Positions 8,821-15,851 of a stretch of DNA of 36,130 bases are shown piece after piece (position 1 is the first letter of the stretch; each line of letters opens with the position of its first letter). This DNA is from an uncultured Bacilli bacterium (lineage in GTDB: Bacteria; Bacillota_I; Bacilli_A; RF39; UBA660), in NCBI GenBank assembly GCA_944329465.1, contig CALVII010000005.1:1-36130 (forward strand). The letters run 5' to 3'. The notes under the pieces are model-generated. The model did no database searches. It was given only the letters and a program-made list of their open reading frames with translations, and was not told the origin of the DNA. Both the position numbers and the translations under genes were made by a program.

Positions 8821-9234
8821 ATGATTAGTGAAAATGCGAAAAATAGATGGATTATGGATTTTAGTAATGGAGTTTCTTTATCTTTTGCACCGTTAAGTGT
8901 TCGTGATAATAAAGAATTAGTAATAATAGCTGTGAGTTTAAATGGAATGAATTTAAATTTTGCAAGCGAGAGGTTAAGAAATGATGTTGATGTTGTAGAA
9001 AAGGCTGTTAGTCAAAATATTTTAGCTTTACAGTTTGCGAATGTTGATTTACAAAAACAGATCATTTTTAGTGGTATTAAAGAAGTTAAGAAACAAGAAG
9101 ACTATTTAAATGATAGTTTAAATAACGAAGATGTTATGGATGAAATGTCCTTTGAAATTCAAGGTTTATATGAAGGATTAGATAAAGAATTGTTTGAAAA
9201 TTCGGATCGTAGAAAAGAATCAAAAACTAAGTAA
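8821..9234 (+). CDS. DUF4116-like repeat protein
   Basis: 137-residue cytoplasmic protein. Its centre contains two copies of a helical repeat of the form ELVIIAVSLNGMNLNFAS / DVVEKAVSQNILALQFA, the pattern of DUF4116 repeats found in many host-associated bacteria and giant viruses. Function is unknown. I chose ATG 8821 because GAGGAG lies just upstream and the strong promoter ends at 8795; an earlier ATG at 8779 falls between the promoter boxes. The last codons and the following 40 bases are repeated after the next gene, suggesting a local duplication event. Confidence 0.65.
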   Translation: MISENAKNRWIMDFSNGVSLSFAPLSVRDNKELVIIAVSLNGMNLNFASERLRNDVDVVEKAVSQNILALQFANVDLQKQIIFSGIKEVKKQEDYLNDSLNNEDVMDEMSFEIQGLYEGLDKELFENSDRRKESKTK

Positions 9235-9273
9235 TATTTGGTTTGTAATTTATGGTTATTTTCAAATAGTCTT
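9218..9273 (+). repeat. Direct repeat A flanking the lipoprotein gene
   Basis: The 3' end of the DUF4116-like gene (AATCAAAAACTAAGTA) and a 27-base segment at 9247-9273 recur at 10046-10111. The 27-mers match at 24 positions by hand count. The copies bracket the lipoprotein gene, as if it had been captured or duplicated between them. Confidence 0.7.
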
Positions 9274-9341
9274 AAAAATAAATTTAATGAGATTTTAAAC
9301 TGTATATGATGAAATTTAAATGAAGACAAGGAGATTTATTT

Positions 9342-10063
9342 ATGAAAGATTTAAGTAGAAGAAACTTTTTAAAATAACATGTTATGGCTTAGGAACAGCA
9401 GCTTTATTTATGCTTAGTGGGTGTGAAAAAGAACTGGCTCCTACAGAAGATTATGATGTGGTAAATACTGATACTAATAGTGATCTTAGTAGTGGGCTTA
9501 CACAGGTTTTGGATGTTTCAGGAGAAGAATTTAAGTTGGTAACAGAATATTCGTGTGACAGTACTGCGGAAAGAACTTGGAGGGTTACTTCCGATAAATT
9601 TTTATATTTTAATGTTCACACGGAAGGTTTGCCAGCAGATACTAAAGTTTATATTGATAATGTGCATATCGATACGACAGTAAAATCTGAGTATGCGGTT
9701 GTTGATGGTATTTTACAAGATACAATGGATGATAGAATACATAATTCACAAATGCTTGGTTTTCCAATAGGTAATGATACATATTATTATGGTGTAGATG
9801 CGATAGAAGGAAGTAATGATAGTTTTGTACAATCAACAACATATGCTTATACTAGTTATTATGGTGAATCAGAGTATAAATTAAAACGATATACAGAGTC
9901 TGATTATTTAGAGCTAGGAGTTTATGCGAATAAATTTCAATTTGTATATGATTTATTGATTCAAGGACCTAATGATGAAACACCTAGATGTGTTAGTGTC
10001 AATACTGACTTTATTGTCAATATTACTTCAGCTTTAGAAAAAAATAATCAAAAAACTAAGTAG
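9342..10063 (+). CDS. Tat-type lipoprotein, reading frame split by a -1 shift
   Basis: The ATG at 9342, preceded by AAGGAG, starts the Tat-like signal DLSRRNFLK and then meets TAA at 9375-9377. The -1 frame continues at once as ITCYGLGTAALFMLSGC, a hydrophobic stretch ending in a lipobox whose Cys is at 9419-9421. Together they make a complete Tat lipoprotein signal. The rest (about 210 residues) is an extracytoplasmic domain I do not recognise, rich in Tyr, Thr and Asp. The break is either a one-base loss from an A run or ribosomal -1 frameshifting, because it falls exactly on T TTA AAA. Without the shift, only a fragment starting at ATG 9410 would lack an export signal. No tat genes are in the window. 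Confidence 0.65.
9368..9377 (+). other. Candidate -1 frameshift site T TTA AAA next to TAA
   Basis: In the zero frame the codons are TTT TTA AAA TAA. The heptamer T TTA AAA (9368-9374) fits the X XXY YYZ slippery pattern, and a one-base backward slip yields the lipoprotein frame exactly. The adjacent stop codon would promote pausing. No strong downstream hairpin is obvious to me, which weakens the case. Confidence 0.45.
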
Positions 10064-10111
10064 TATAAAGGCTTTTTAAATGGCAATTTATGGTCATTGA
10101 CAAATAGTCTT
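10046..10111 (+). repeat. Direct repeat B flanking the lipoprotein gene
   Basis: Second copy of the sequence at 9218-9273. It again comprises the last codons of the preceding gene (here encoding NQKTK rather than ESKTK) and the 27-mer, at 10085-10111. This copy contains TTGACA where the first has TTTTCA, so only this one supplies a -35 box. Confidence 0.7.
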
Positions 10112-10125
10112 TTTTTTGAGAAAAT
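10097..10125 (+). promoter_or_regulatory. Possible gpsB promoter
   Basis: A perfect TTGACA lies at 10097-10102. The -10 is poor: GAAAAT at 10120-10125 has 17-base spacing and fits four of six positions. The -35 is inside direct repeat B. Confidence 0.35.
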
Positions 10126-10150
10126 GATAGTGTTTAAGGAGGGGATGACC

Positions 10151-10480
10151 GTGCTTCAAGAAAGATTGTTACTTACACCAAAAGATATTTTGGAAAAAGA
10201 GTTTAAGATCGATACAAGAGGTTATAGACCCCAAGAGGTGGATAAGTTCTTAGATGAGGTAATAAGCGATTATGACGAAATGATTTCAATGATTAAAGAT
10301 TTGGAACGTGAAAAAAAAGATTTAATCGACGAAAATATCAGATTAAAACAAGAAGTACGTAATGCAAGAACTAAATTAGATGTTTTGAGGAGTTCGGCTC
10401 CTACAGAGGTTTCTAATGCTGATTTGCTTAGAAGGTTATCTAATTTGGAAAAAATAATTTATGGTGAAGTAAATAAATAA
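10151..10480 (+). CDS. gpsB: Cell-division regulator GpsB (DivIVA family)
   Basis: 109-residue DivIVA-domain protein that links peptidoglycan synthases to the division machinery. It has the N-terminal membrane-binding DivIVA motif LTPKDILEKEFKIDTRGYRP and EVDKFLDEVISDYD, then a coiled coil (about 40-75), then the GpsB-specific C-terminus LLRRLSNLEKIIYG. That C-terminus and the length identify GpsB rather than DivIVA. I chose the GTG at 10151 because AAGGAGG at 10136-10142 sits eight bases upstream; the ATG at 10145 is only two bases from it. The stop codon lies within the P1 helix of the RNase P RNA gene that follows. Confidence 0.92.
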   Translation: MLQERLLLTPKDILEKEFKIDTRGYRPQEVDKFLDEVISDYDEMISMIKDLEREKKDLIDENIRLKQEVRNARTKLDVLRSSAPTEVSNADLLRRLSNLEKIIYGEVNK

Positions 10481-10831
10481 TATTTTGGCAAACGCTGCAT
10501 TCATAGTAATGTAGAGGAAAGTCCATGCTTACACAGTCTGTGATGACTGTAGTGTTTGTGCATAGGGAATAAATAACCTATGGTAGTTTTTAACTAACGG
10601 CGAAGTTTAACCTAAGTCTTTTAGATATGGTGATACTTTATAAAGTGCCGCAGTGACGATGCTTTTAGAAATAAAAGAGTGAAACGAGGTAAACCCCGCA
10701 AGTAAGAAACCCAAATTTTGGTAGGGGAACCTAATAAGAGAGAACAAGAATTTCTTATGGGATTGCTTTGGCAATAGATAAATGTTTGCCTCCTAGAGAT
10801 AGGAACAGAACATGGCTTATAAAATATTATT
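10476..10831 (+). ncRNA. rnpB: RNase P RNA (Bacillus-type, class B-like)
   Basis: Catalytic RNA that matures tRNA 5' ends. Conserved regions are readable in order: CGCTGC then GAGGAAAGTCCATGC near the 5' end, GAAACGAGGTAAACCCCGC with AGTAAGAAACCCAAATTTTG in the middle, and ACAGAACATGGCTTAT at the 3' end. The closing P1 helix is 11 perfect base pairs between 10476-10486 and 10821-10831, so the 5' arm includes the gpsB stop codon (10478-10480). The exact mature ends cannot be fixed from sequence. No clear separate promoter was seen; it may be transcribed from within or through gpsB. It fills the otherwise gene-free gap up to rodZ. Confidence 0.93.
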
Positions 10832-10854
10832 TTATTTTATGAAAGGATTTTAAT

Positions 10855-11325
10855 ATGAAAGAGATTGGCGAGAAATTAAAAGAAGCCCGGGAAAGCATAG
10901 GCGTTTCAATTGAAGAAGTGGCTGAAGATTTAAAACTCCGGCCATCTCAAATTGAAAATATTGAAGCTGGCAATACCGAAGCTTTTAAAGATATGTTTTA
11001 TTTAAAATATTTCATTAGAGATTATGCAAAATATTTAGGACTTGATAAAGAGGATTTGATCGACGAATTTAATGAGTATTTATTTGATTATACTTCTAGG
11101 CTTTCTTTGGAAGATATCAAAGCGGCTAAGAAAAGTAAGAAGGAAAATAAAAAAATAAAATCTCCTTATACAATGGAGCGAAAAAATAGAATTTCACTAA
11201 TTATGTTTGGAATATATGTTATTATTGCACTTTTGGTTGTAATGATAATTTATCTTATAATTAGTTTAAATACATCGGAAACCGACGATTTTGTCGAAGG
11301 AACTATTATTACAGAAAGTAGGTAG
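10855..11325 (+). CDS. rodZ: RodZ-like helix-turn-helix membrane protein
   Basis: 156 residues. Residues 1-70 form a Cro/CI-type HTH (GEKLKEARESIGVSIEEVAE, then LRPSQIENIEAGN) typical of RodZ, which anchors MreB filaments to the membrane. After a basic linker, one membrane helix spans about 114-136 (ISLIMFGIYVIIALLVVMII). Only about 20 residues follow outside, so the usual extracytoplasmic beta domain is missing; short RodZ forms are known in Firmicutes. GAAAGGA is the ribosome-binding site. pgsA follows after six bases, the common RodZ-PgsA order in Bacilli, which supports the identification. Confidence 0.85.
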   Translation: MKEIGEKLKEARESIGVSIEEVAEDLKLRPSQIENIEAGNTEAFKDMFYLKYFIRDYAKYLGLDKEDLIDEFNEYLFDYTSRLSLEDIKAAKKSKKENKKIKSPYTMERKNRISLIMFGIYVIIALLVVMIIYLIISLNTSETDDFVEGTIITESR

Positions 11326-11331
11326 TAAATT

Positions 11332-11931
11332 ATGAATTTGCCTAATAAATTAACAATGGCTAGAATTGTTATGACATTTTTAATTATCTTGATTTTGTTA
11401 TTTCCTTTTTCAGCAATGGGAATTAATGTAACACAACTTTTTATTAATGAATCGATAAGAGTTGACATTCGTTATCCAATTGCGGGCATCCTTTTTATTA
11501 TAGCTTCACTTACTGACTTTGTAGATGGATATATTGCTAGATCGCGTAATTTGATTACTGATTTTGGTAAAATGATGGATGCGATTGCAGATAAAATTTT
11601 AGTTAACTCAGTACTTATTATTTTATGTGCTCAAGGGTTTATTCATCCTATTATTCCGGTTGTTATTATAGTGAGAGATACTATCGTTGATTCTATTAAA
11701 ATGGTGGCTGGATCTAAAGGCAATGTGGTGGCGGCTATTAAGACCGGTAAGTTTAAAACTGCTTCATTAATGATTGGTATTGTTATGACTTTATTTTATA
11801 ATTTACCATTTGAACTTTGGAATATTCATATTTCAGATTTCTTACTTATAGTGGCAGCTGCACTTTCAATTATATCTGGAATTCAGTATTTTACTATGAA
11901 TAAAAAATATATATTTGATGAGGGAATGTAA
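11332..11931 (+). CDS. pgsA: CDP-diacylglycerol-glycerol-3-phosphate 3-phosphatidyltransferase
   Basis: Membrane enzyme that makes phosphatidylglycerophosphate, the first step of phosphatidylglycerol synthesis. The CDP-alcohol phosphotransferase motif is exact: D62, D65-G66, A69-R70, G79, D83 and D87 in TDFVDGYIAR and DFGKMMDAIADK. 199 residues, several membrane helices, and the typical N-terminus MNLPNKLTMARI. It follows rodZ and precedes recA, as in many Bacilli. Its end is inside a terminator. Confidence 0.94.
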   Translation: MNLPNKLTMARIVMTFLIILILLFPFSAMGINVTQLFINESIRVDIRYPIAGILFIIASLTDFVDGYIARSRNLITDFGKMMDAIADKILVNSVLIILCAQGFIHPIIPVVIIVRDTIVDSIKMVAGSKGNVVAAIKTGKFKTASLMIGIVMTLFYNLPFELWNIHISDFLLIVAAALSIISGIQYFTMNKKYIFDEGM

Positions 11932-11950
11932 TAATTCTCTTTTTATTTTT
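11920..11950 (+). terminator. Terminator after pgsA
   Basis: GAGGGAAT (11920-11927), a six-base loop and ATTCTCTT (11934-11941), with two G-T pairs, followed by a T-rich run. It separates pgsA from the recA promoter. Confidence 0.7.
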
Positions 11951-11959
11951 TTGTTTTTT

Positions 11960-11971
11960 GAACAAATGTTC
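11960..11971 (+). promoter_or_regulatory. LexA/DinR operator (SOS box) of recA
   Basis: GAACAAATGTTC is a perfect GAAC-N4-GTTC palindrome, the Gram-positive SOS box core. It lies ten bases upstream of the recA -35 box, so recA is very likely LexA-repressed. Confidence 0.85.
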
Positions 11972-11980
11972 GCAAAAGTG

Positions 11981-12009
11981 TTGACAATTTATTTTAGATA
12001 TTATAAAAT
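11981..12009 (+). promoter_or_regulatory. recA: recA promoter
   Basis: TTGACA at 11981-11986, a 17-base spacer and TAAAAT at 12004-12009. It is just downstream of the LexA box and about 30 bases before the recA ATG, which has AAAGGAGG. Confidence 0.75.
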
Positions 12010-12039
12010 GTGATTGTAGGAGTTAAAGGAGGAAAATAA

Positions 12040-13038
12040 ATGGCAAAATCAACTAATGAGGTTGATCAAAACTTAAAACAAGTTTTGGCAGATATTGAAA
12101 AACAATTTGGAAAAGGATCATTGATGCGTTTAGGTGACAATGATCGCAGAGAAATAGATGTAATTTCAAGCGGCAGTATTGCACTTGATGTTGCTTTAGG
12201 TATAGGAGGTTATCCAAAAGGAAGAATTATTGAAATATTTGGTCCTGAGTCTAGCGGTAAAACCACTTTTGCTCTTCATGCGATAGCGGAAGCTCAAAAA
12301 GCTGGTGGTAAAGTCGCTTTTATAGACGCTGAAAACTCTTTAGATCCACAATATGCGGCTCGTTTAGGGGTGGATATAAATGAACTTCTTTTATCACAAC
12401 CTGATAATGGAGAACAAGCTTTAGAAATTACCGAGGCATTGGTGCGAAGTGGGGCAATTAGTGTTATTGTAATTGATTCGGTAGCTGCTTTAGTTCCAAA
12501 AGCTGAAATTGAAGGTGAGATGGGAGATTCTCAAGTTGGACTTCAAGCTCGATTAATGAGTAAAGCTCTAAGAAAACTAGCAGGTGTTATCAATAAAACC
12601 AATACGATCGCAATTTTTATTAATCAACTGAGAGAAAAAGTTGGGGTTGTTTATGGTAATCCTGAGGTAACTCCTGGTGGTAGAGCTTTAAAATTTTATT
12701 CTTCAATCAGACTTGATATTAGAAAAAGTGAACAAATTAAACAAGGTAATGAAATTGTTGGTAATAAAGTAAAGGTTAAAGTCGTTAAAAATAAGATGGC
12801 TCCGCCATTTAAAACATGTGAAGTCGATATTATGTATGGAACTGGTATTTCACACGAAGGAGAACTTATTGATTTAGCTTCACAAGCTGATATTATTCAA
12901 AAGTCTGGTGCTTGGTATGCATATAATGGTGAAAAGATTGGCCAGGGGAAAGAAAATACTAAAGATTATTTGAAAGCTCATCCTGAAATTGAAGAAGAAA
13001 TTAATAAAAAAGTACGTGAATATTATAATATGAAATAA
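12040..13038 (+). CDS. recA: Recombinase RecA
   Basis: 332 residues. DNA-dependent ATPase that forms filaments for homologous recombination and activates LexA cleavage. Walker A is GPESSGKT (68-75). [36 protein letters not shown] and the N-terminal [12 protein letters not shown] are all family hallmarks. The acidic C-terminal tail seen in many RecAs is reduced to a short ending ([15 protein letters not shown]). It is transcribed from its own SOS-controlled promoter and closed by a strong hairpin overlapping its stop. Confidence 0.98.
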   Translation: MAKSTNEVDQNLKQVLADIEKQFGKGSLMRLGDNDRREIDVISSGSIALDVALGIGGYPKGRIIEIFGPESSGKTTFALHAIAEAQKAGGKVAFIDAENSLDPQYAARLGVDINELLLSQPDNGEQALEITEALVRSGAISVIVIDSVAALVPKAEIEGEMGDSQVGLQARLMSKALRKLAGVINKTNTIAIFINQLREKVGVVYGNPEVTPGGRALKFYSSIRLDIRKSEQIKQGNEIVGNKVKVKVVKNKMAPPFKTCEVDIMYGTGISHEGELIDLASQADIIQKSGAWYAYNGEKIGQGKENTKDYLKAHPEIEEEINKKVREYYNMK

Positions 13039-13070
13039 CTGATAGGTTTTAAAAACTTATCAGTTTTATT
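13037..13070 (+). terminator. recA terminator
   Basis: AACTGATA (13037-13044) pairs with TATCAGTT (13058-13065). The inner bases can extend the stem, and TTATTTT follows. Confidence 0.85.
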
Positions 13071-13098
13071 TTGACTTTTGTGTTTTTTTTGATATAAT
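13071..13098 (+). promoter_or_regulatory. Promoter of the acidic membrane protein gene
   Basis: TTGACT at 13071-13076, a 16-base spacer and TATAAT at 13093-13098, immediately after the recA terminator. Confidence 0.75.
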
Positions 13099-13124
13099 TG
13101 TTTTAGAATATGGAGGGATTTATT

Positions 13125-13601
13125 ATGGATGAAAATAAAAATAATGTAAATAGCGAAAATACTCAAACAGAAGATATGAATTATAGCTTTGATTTTGCTA
13201 ATCAAGTTGAAAATGAAGCCCCAAAAGATATTACACCTGTTCAAACTGAAGTGACTGGTGAAGATACTGTTAGTTCTCCTACTACTGATGTTCAAACTCC
13301 TCTTAACACGAATGATCAAACTCCTCATAGTGAAGATGTTCAAACTACAGAGGTACCTTCTTCAGAAGTTCAGGGTCCAGCAGGTGAGAATGATCAAAAT
13401 GTAGAAGCAACGCAAGTTTCACAAACTGAGGTTTCAGCTTCTCAGGAGACTAAAGAAATGCCAGCAGAAGAAACAAAAGAGGAAGATTCAATTGAATTAA
13501 TTAAGGATAAAAAAGAAACTAAGAAATTTTTAATAATTTTATTTGTTATAATTTTGTTATTTATTATAGCTTTACCATTTATTTTTAGTGTTGCGGGATA
13601 G
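13125..13601 (+). CDS. Acidic low-complexity protein with C-terminal membrane anchor
   Basis: 158 residues with no family that I recognise. Residues 1-125 are disordered-looking, rich in Glu, Asp, Thr, Gln and Ser, with loosely repeated units around DVQT, EVQ and NDQ. After a basic KDKKETKKF stretch comes one strongly hydrophobic helix (FLIILFVIILLFIIALPFIF), and only a few residues follow. It is thus a tail-anchored cytoplasmic protein if the positive-inside rule holds. I chose ATG 13125 because GGAGGG lies at 13112-13117; an ATG at 13110 would overlap that site. It has its own promoter and terminator. Confidence 0.75.
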   Translation: MDENKNNVNSENTQTEDMNYSFDFANQVENEAPKDITPVQTEVTGEDTVSSPTTDVQTPLNTNDQTPHSEDVQTTEVPSSEVQGPAGENDQNVEATQVSQTEVSASQETKEMPAEETKEEDSIELIKDKKETKKFLIILFVIILLFIIALPFIFSVAG

Positions 13602-13620
13602 AAATATCCTTTTTATTTTT
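13596..13620 (+). terminator. Terminator between convergent genes
   Basis: GGATA (13596-13600), a GAAA tetraloop and TATCC (13605-13609), followed by TTTTTATTTTT. It serves the plus-strand gene and overlaps the 3' end of the minus-strand gene. Confidence 0.75.
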
Positions 13621-14260
13621 GCTTGATCATTTTGAAAATATTATAAATTTTTTTAAAATTGTTATTAGTTTTGTTTATTTCTTTTTTTAATTTGTTATAT
13701 GCTATGTCTATATTTGGCTCGTTTTTGTTAAAACACTCTAGGTATATATAATTTAATTTTTGTTTGTTTTTTTGTTTATATACTTTATCAAGTTCTGTTT
13801 GAATAAAATTTTCATTTTCTAATTCAAACCTGGTTTTGAAATTATTTTTTTTGTTTTTTTGAACTATTTGATAATTTAAGTTGATTTCATCTTGAAATTT
13901 GGTTATCTCTAAAGCGTCGTCTTCTTCGTCTGGTAAAAGTGAACTTTTAAGGCTTATTAGGCCATTTTTATTTAATTTAATAGCCATAACTTCATGATCA
14001 CTGCAAATAATAAAAGTATATTTCATTTTGGTTATACTATTTTGTTTAAACCTTTCAGCAATTGCGTTTTTATTATTTAAATATTTAATTAGTTTTTCGT
14101 CAAACTTTACAATATGTTTTTTTATTTCGCTAAATTTTTGGTTGTTAATTTTTAAAATAGGAATTTTTCGCATGTGGTGAATATTATCTGTTTTATTCCA
14201 TTCGTAGAAATCAAAGTATTCATTTTGAAAATTTAATATAACGTCATATATGTAGTTCAT
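13613..14260 (-). CDS. DUF3603-like protein
   Basis: 215 residues, cytoplasmic, Lys/Asn-rich. The N-terminus (MNYIYDVILNFQNEYFDFYE, then WNKTDNIHHMRKIPI) and the central YTFIICSDHEVMAIKLN segment resemble DUF3603 proteins of Bacilli, whose function is unknown; the family name is from memory. I chose the ATG at 14260 because AGGAGG lies eight bases upstream on the minus strand. A longer frame starting at 14290 would run through that site. It overlaps the upstream small membrane protein gene by 17 bases, so the two are co-transcribed leftward, divergent from scpA. Confidence 0.7.
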   Translation of the reverse strand: MNYIYDVILNFQNEYFDFYEWNKTDNIHHMRKIPILKINNQKFSEIKKHIVKFDEKLIKYLNNKNAIAERFKQNSITKMKYTFIICSDHEVMAIKLNKNGLISLKSSLLPDEEDDALEITKFQDEINLNYQIVQKNKKNNFKTRFELENENFIQTELDKVYKQKNKQKLNYIYLECFNKNEPNIDIAYNKLKKEINKTNNNFKKIYNIFKMIKQK

Positions 14261-14468
14261 TTTTTTTGCCTCCTGGAAGAAAAATTGCAAGAAAAGTAAT
14301 AATTAGTCCAATTGGTCCAATTAAACATTCTATATTACTACTTATAAACTTTACATATTCTAGAAAATTATACCCAACAGTTATTAAATTTAAGTAACTT
14401 ATGATAAAAACAAATCCTACTATACTAAAACCAAAACCAATTAGAAAAAAAATAATTCTAGCTATCAT
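14244..14468 (-). CDS. Small two-helix membrane protein
   Basis: 74 residues, mostly two hydrophobic helices: IIFFLIGFGFSIVGFVFII near the N-terminus and CLIGPIGLIITFLAIFLP near the C-terminus, ending GGKKNELHI. Two ATGs compete. AAAGAG directly abuts the one at 14477, so I prefer the one at 14468. No family is recognised. It is the first gene of the leftward pair with the DUF3603-like gene and diverges from scpA. Confidence 0.65.
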   Translation of the reverse strand: MIARIIFFLIGFGFSIVGFVFIISYLNLITVGYNFLEYVKFISSNIECLIGPIGLIITFLAIFLPGGKKNELHI

Positions 14469-14522
14469 TATTATCATCTCTTTATTAAAGTTTATTATTC
14501 TTGTGTGTCTAAAATGATTTAC

Positions 14523-14552
14523 TTGATGTAATTAAACAAAAAATGTTATACT
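14523..14552 (+). promoter_or_regulatory. Promoter of scpAB
   Basis: TTGATG at 14523-14528 and extended -10 TGTTATACT ending at 14552, with an 18-base spacer. It supports the ATG at 14570 as the scpA start, since the alternative ATG at 14543 is inside the -10 region. Confidence 0.7.
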
Positions 14553-14569
14553 TATTTAAGGTGGTGCGT

Positions 14570-15295
14570 ATGGATTATAAGTTTACGATAGATAAATTTC
14601 AAGGTCCACTCGATTTACTTTTGCATTTAATTAAGGAAGCTGATATAGATATTTTTGATATTAATATTAAGGAAATAACTGATCAGTATTTGAAGTATAT
14701 TGAAAGTATGGAGAGCCTTAATTTGAATATTGATAGTGAATATTTAGTGATGGCAGCGGAACTCATCGAAATGAAATCAAGAGAATTACTTCCTCATGAA
14801 GAGATTTTGGAAGACGACGAATATGAGGAAGATCCTAAAGAGGCTTTGATAAATAGATTGATAGAATATCAAAGATATAAGGAAGCTGCTTCTTTATTTA
14901 AAGAGTTAGAAGAAGATCGCAAACTTATGTATTCTAAAATACCTAGTGAACTTACTGAATATAAAAGTGATGAGGTTTTAATTAGTGAAGATTTGTCTTT
15001 GGAGGATTTAGTAAAAGCTTTTATGAATTTTGAAGAGAGAAAAGAGTTAGATAAACCTCTTAATACAGTTGTTACTAGAAAAGAATATTCAGTTAAGGTT
15101 AGATGTAGGGATATTTTAAATAAACTTAGAAAAAATAAGCAAATGAGGTTTGACGAACTATTTGATGTTAGAAGCAAGGATTATGTTGTGGTGACTTTTT
15201 TAGCAATATTAGATTTGGCTAAAAGTGGTAAGTTAAAAATTAAGCAAGATAGAAGTTTAGAAACAATAACTTTATTTGCAGGAGGGGAGATTTAA
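14570..15295 (+). CDS. scpA: Segregation and condensation protein A
   Basis: 241-residue kleisin subunit that closes the SMC condensin ring. The N-terminal FQGPLDLLLHLIKEADIDIFDI motif region and the winged-helix C-terminus (VVTFLAILDLAKSGKLKIKQ) are diagnostic. AAGGTGG lies seven bases before the ATG. scpB follows one base after the stop codon, so the pair is translationally coupled. smc is not in the window. Confidence 0.95.
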   Translation: MDYKFTIDKFQGPLDLLLHLIKEADIDIFDINIKEITDQYLKYIESMESLNLNIDSEYLVMAAELIEMKSRELLPHEEILEDDEYEEDPKEALINRLIEYQRYKEAASLFKELEEDRKLMYSKIPSELTEYKSDEVLISEDLSLEDLVKAFMNFEERKELDKPLNTVVTRKEYSVKVRCRDILNKLRKNKQMRFDELFDVRSKDYVVVTFLAILDLAKSGKLKIKQDRSLETITLFAGGEI

Positions 15296-15296
15296 G

Positions 15297-15851
15297 GTGA
15301 ATTTAAAAGCTGTTTTGGAAGGTTTGTTATTTGTAACTGGTGATGAGGGTATTTCTAAAGAGAGGTTGCTTAAAATTTTAGATGTTTCAGAGGAAGAATT
15401 TAATGAAGTGGTTACTCAATTTATTAATGATTTGAAGAGTGATGAAAGGGGTTTGACTTTAGAAGAATATAATGATAATTATAAGCTAGTTACTAAAAAA
15501 GAACATGCGGGCTATTATAAGTTACTTGTGGATACGGAGAATTCTGATACGCTTAGTACGGCAGCCTTAGAAACTTTAGCTATTATTGCTTATAATCAGC
15601 CAATTACGAGATTAATGGTTGACGAAATTAGAGGAGTATCTTCTGTTTATGTTATGAGAAAGTTGGTTTTAAAAAATTTGATTAAAGAAGTGGGAAAATC
15701 TGAATTACCTGGGAGACCTATTTTATATGGTGTTACTGATCAGTTTTTAGATTATTTTGGCTTAAAGTCATTAGCTGATTTACCTAAGATAGAGGAGGCT
15801 GAGACAGTTTCTACGGAGGATTTATATGCTTCGAGATATAGGGAGGAATAA
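15297..15851 (+). CDS. scpB: Segregation and condensation protein B
   Basis: 184 residues with two winged-helix domains; ScpB dimers bind ScpA in the SMC complex. Recognised by LKAVLEGLLFVTGDEGIS at the N-terminus and by AALETLAIIAYNQPITR and ELPGRPILYGVTDQFLDYFG further on. The GTG at 15297 is the likely start, with GGAGGGG (15281-15287) nine bases upstream inside the end of scpA. Its stop overlaps the next ATG by one base (TAATG). Confidence 0.95.
   Translation: MNLKAVLEGLLFVTGDEGISKERLLKILDVSEEEFNEVVTQFINDLKSDERGLTLEEYNDNYKLVTKKEHAGYYKLLVDTENSDTLSTAALETLAIIAYNQPITRLMVDEIRGVSSVYVMRKLVLKNLIKEVGKSELPGRPILYGVTDQFLDYFGLKSLADLPKIEEAETVSTEDLYASRYREE

Noticed and set aside
13023-13343. Minus-strand frame of 106 residues opposite the recA terminator and the acidic protein gene
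   Set aside because: It is antisense to a clear promoter, ribosome-binding site and coding gene, has no ribosome-binding site of its own, and its composition is that of a complement of low-complexity sequence.
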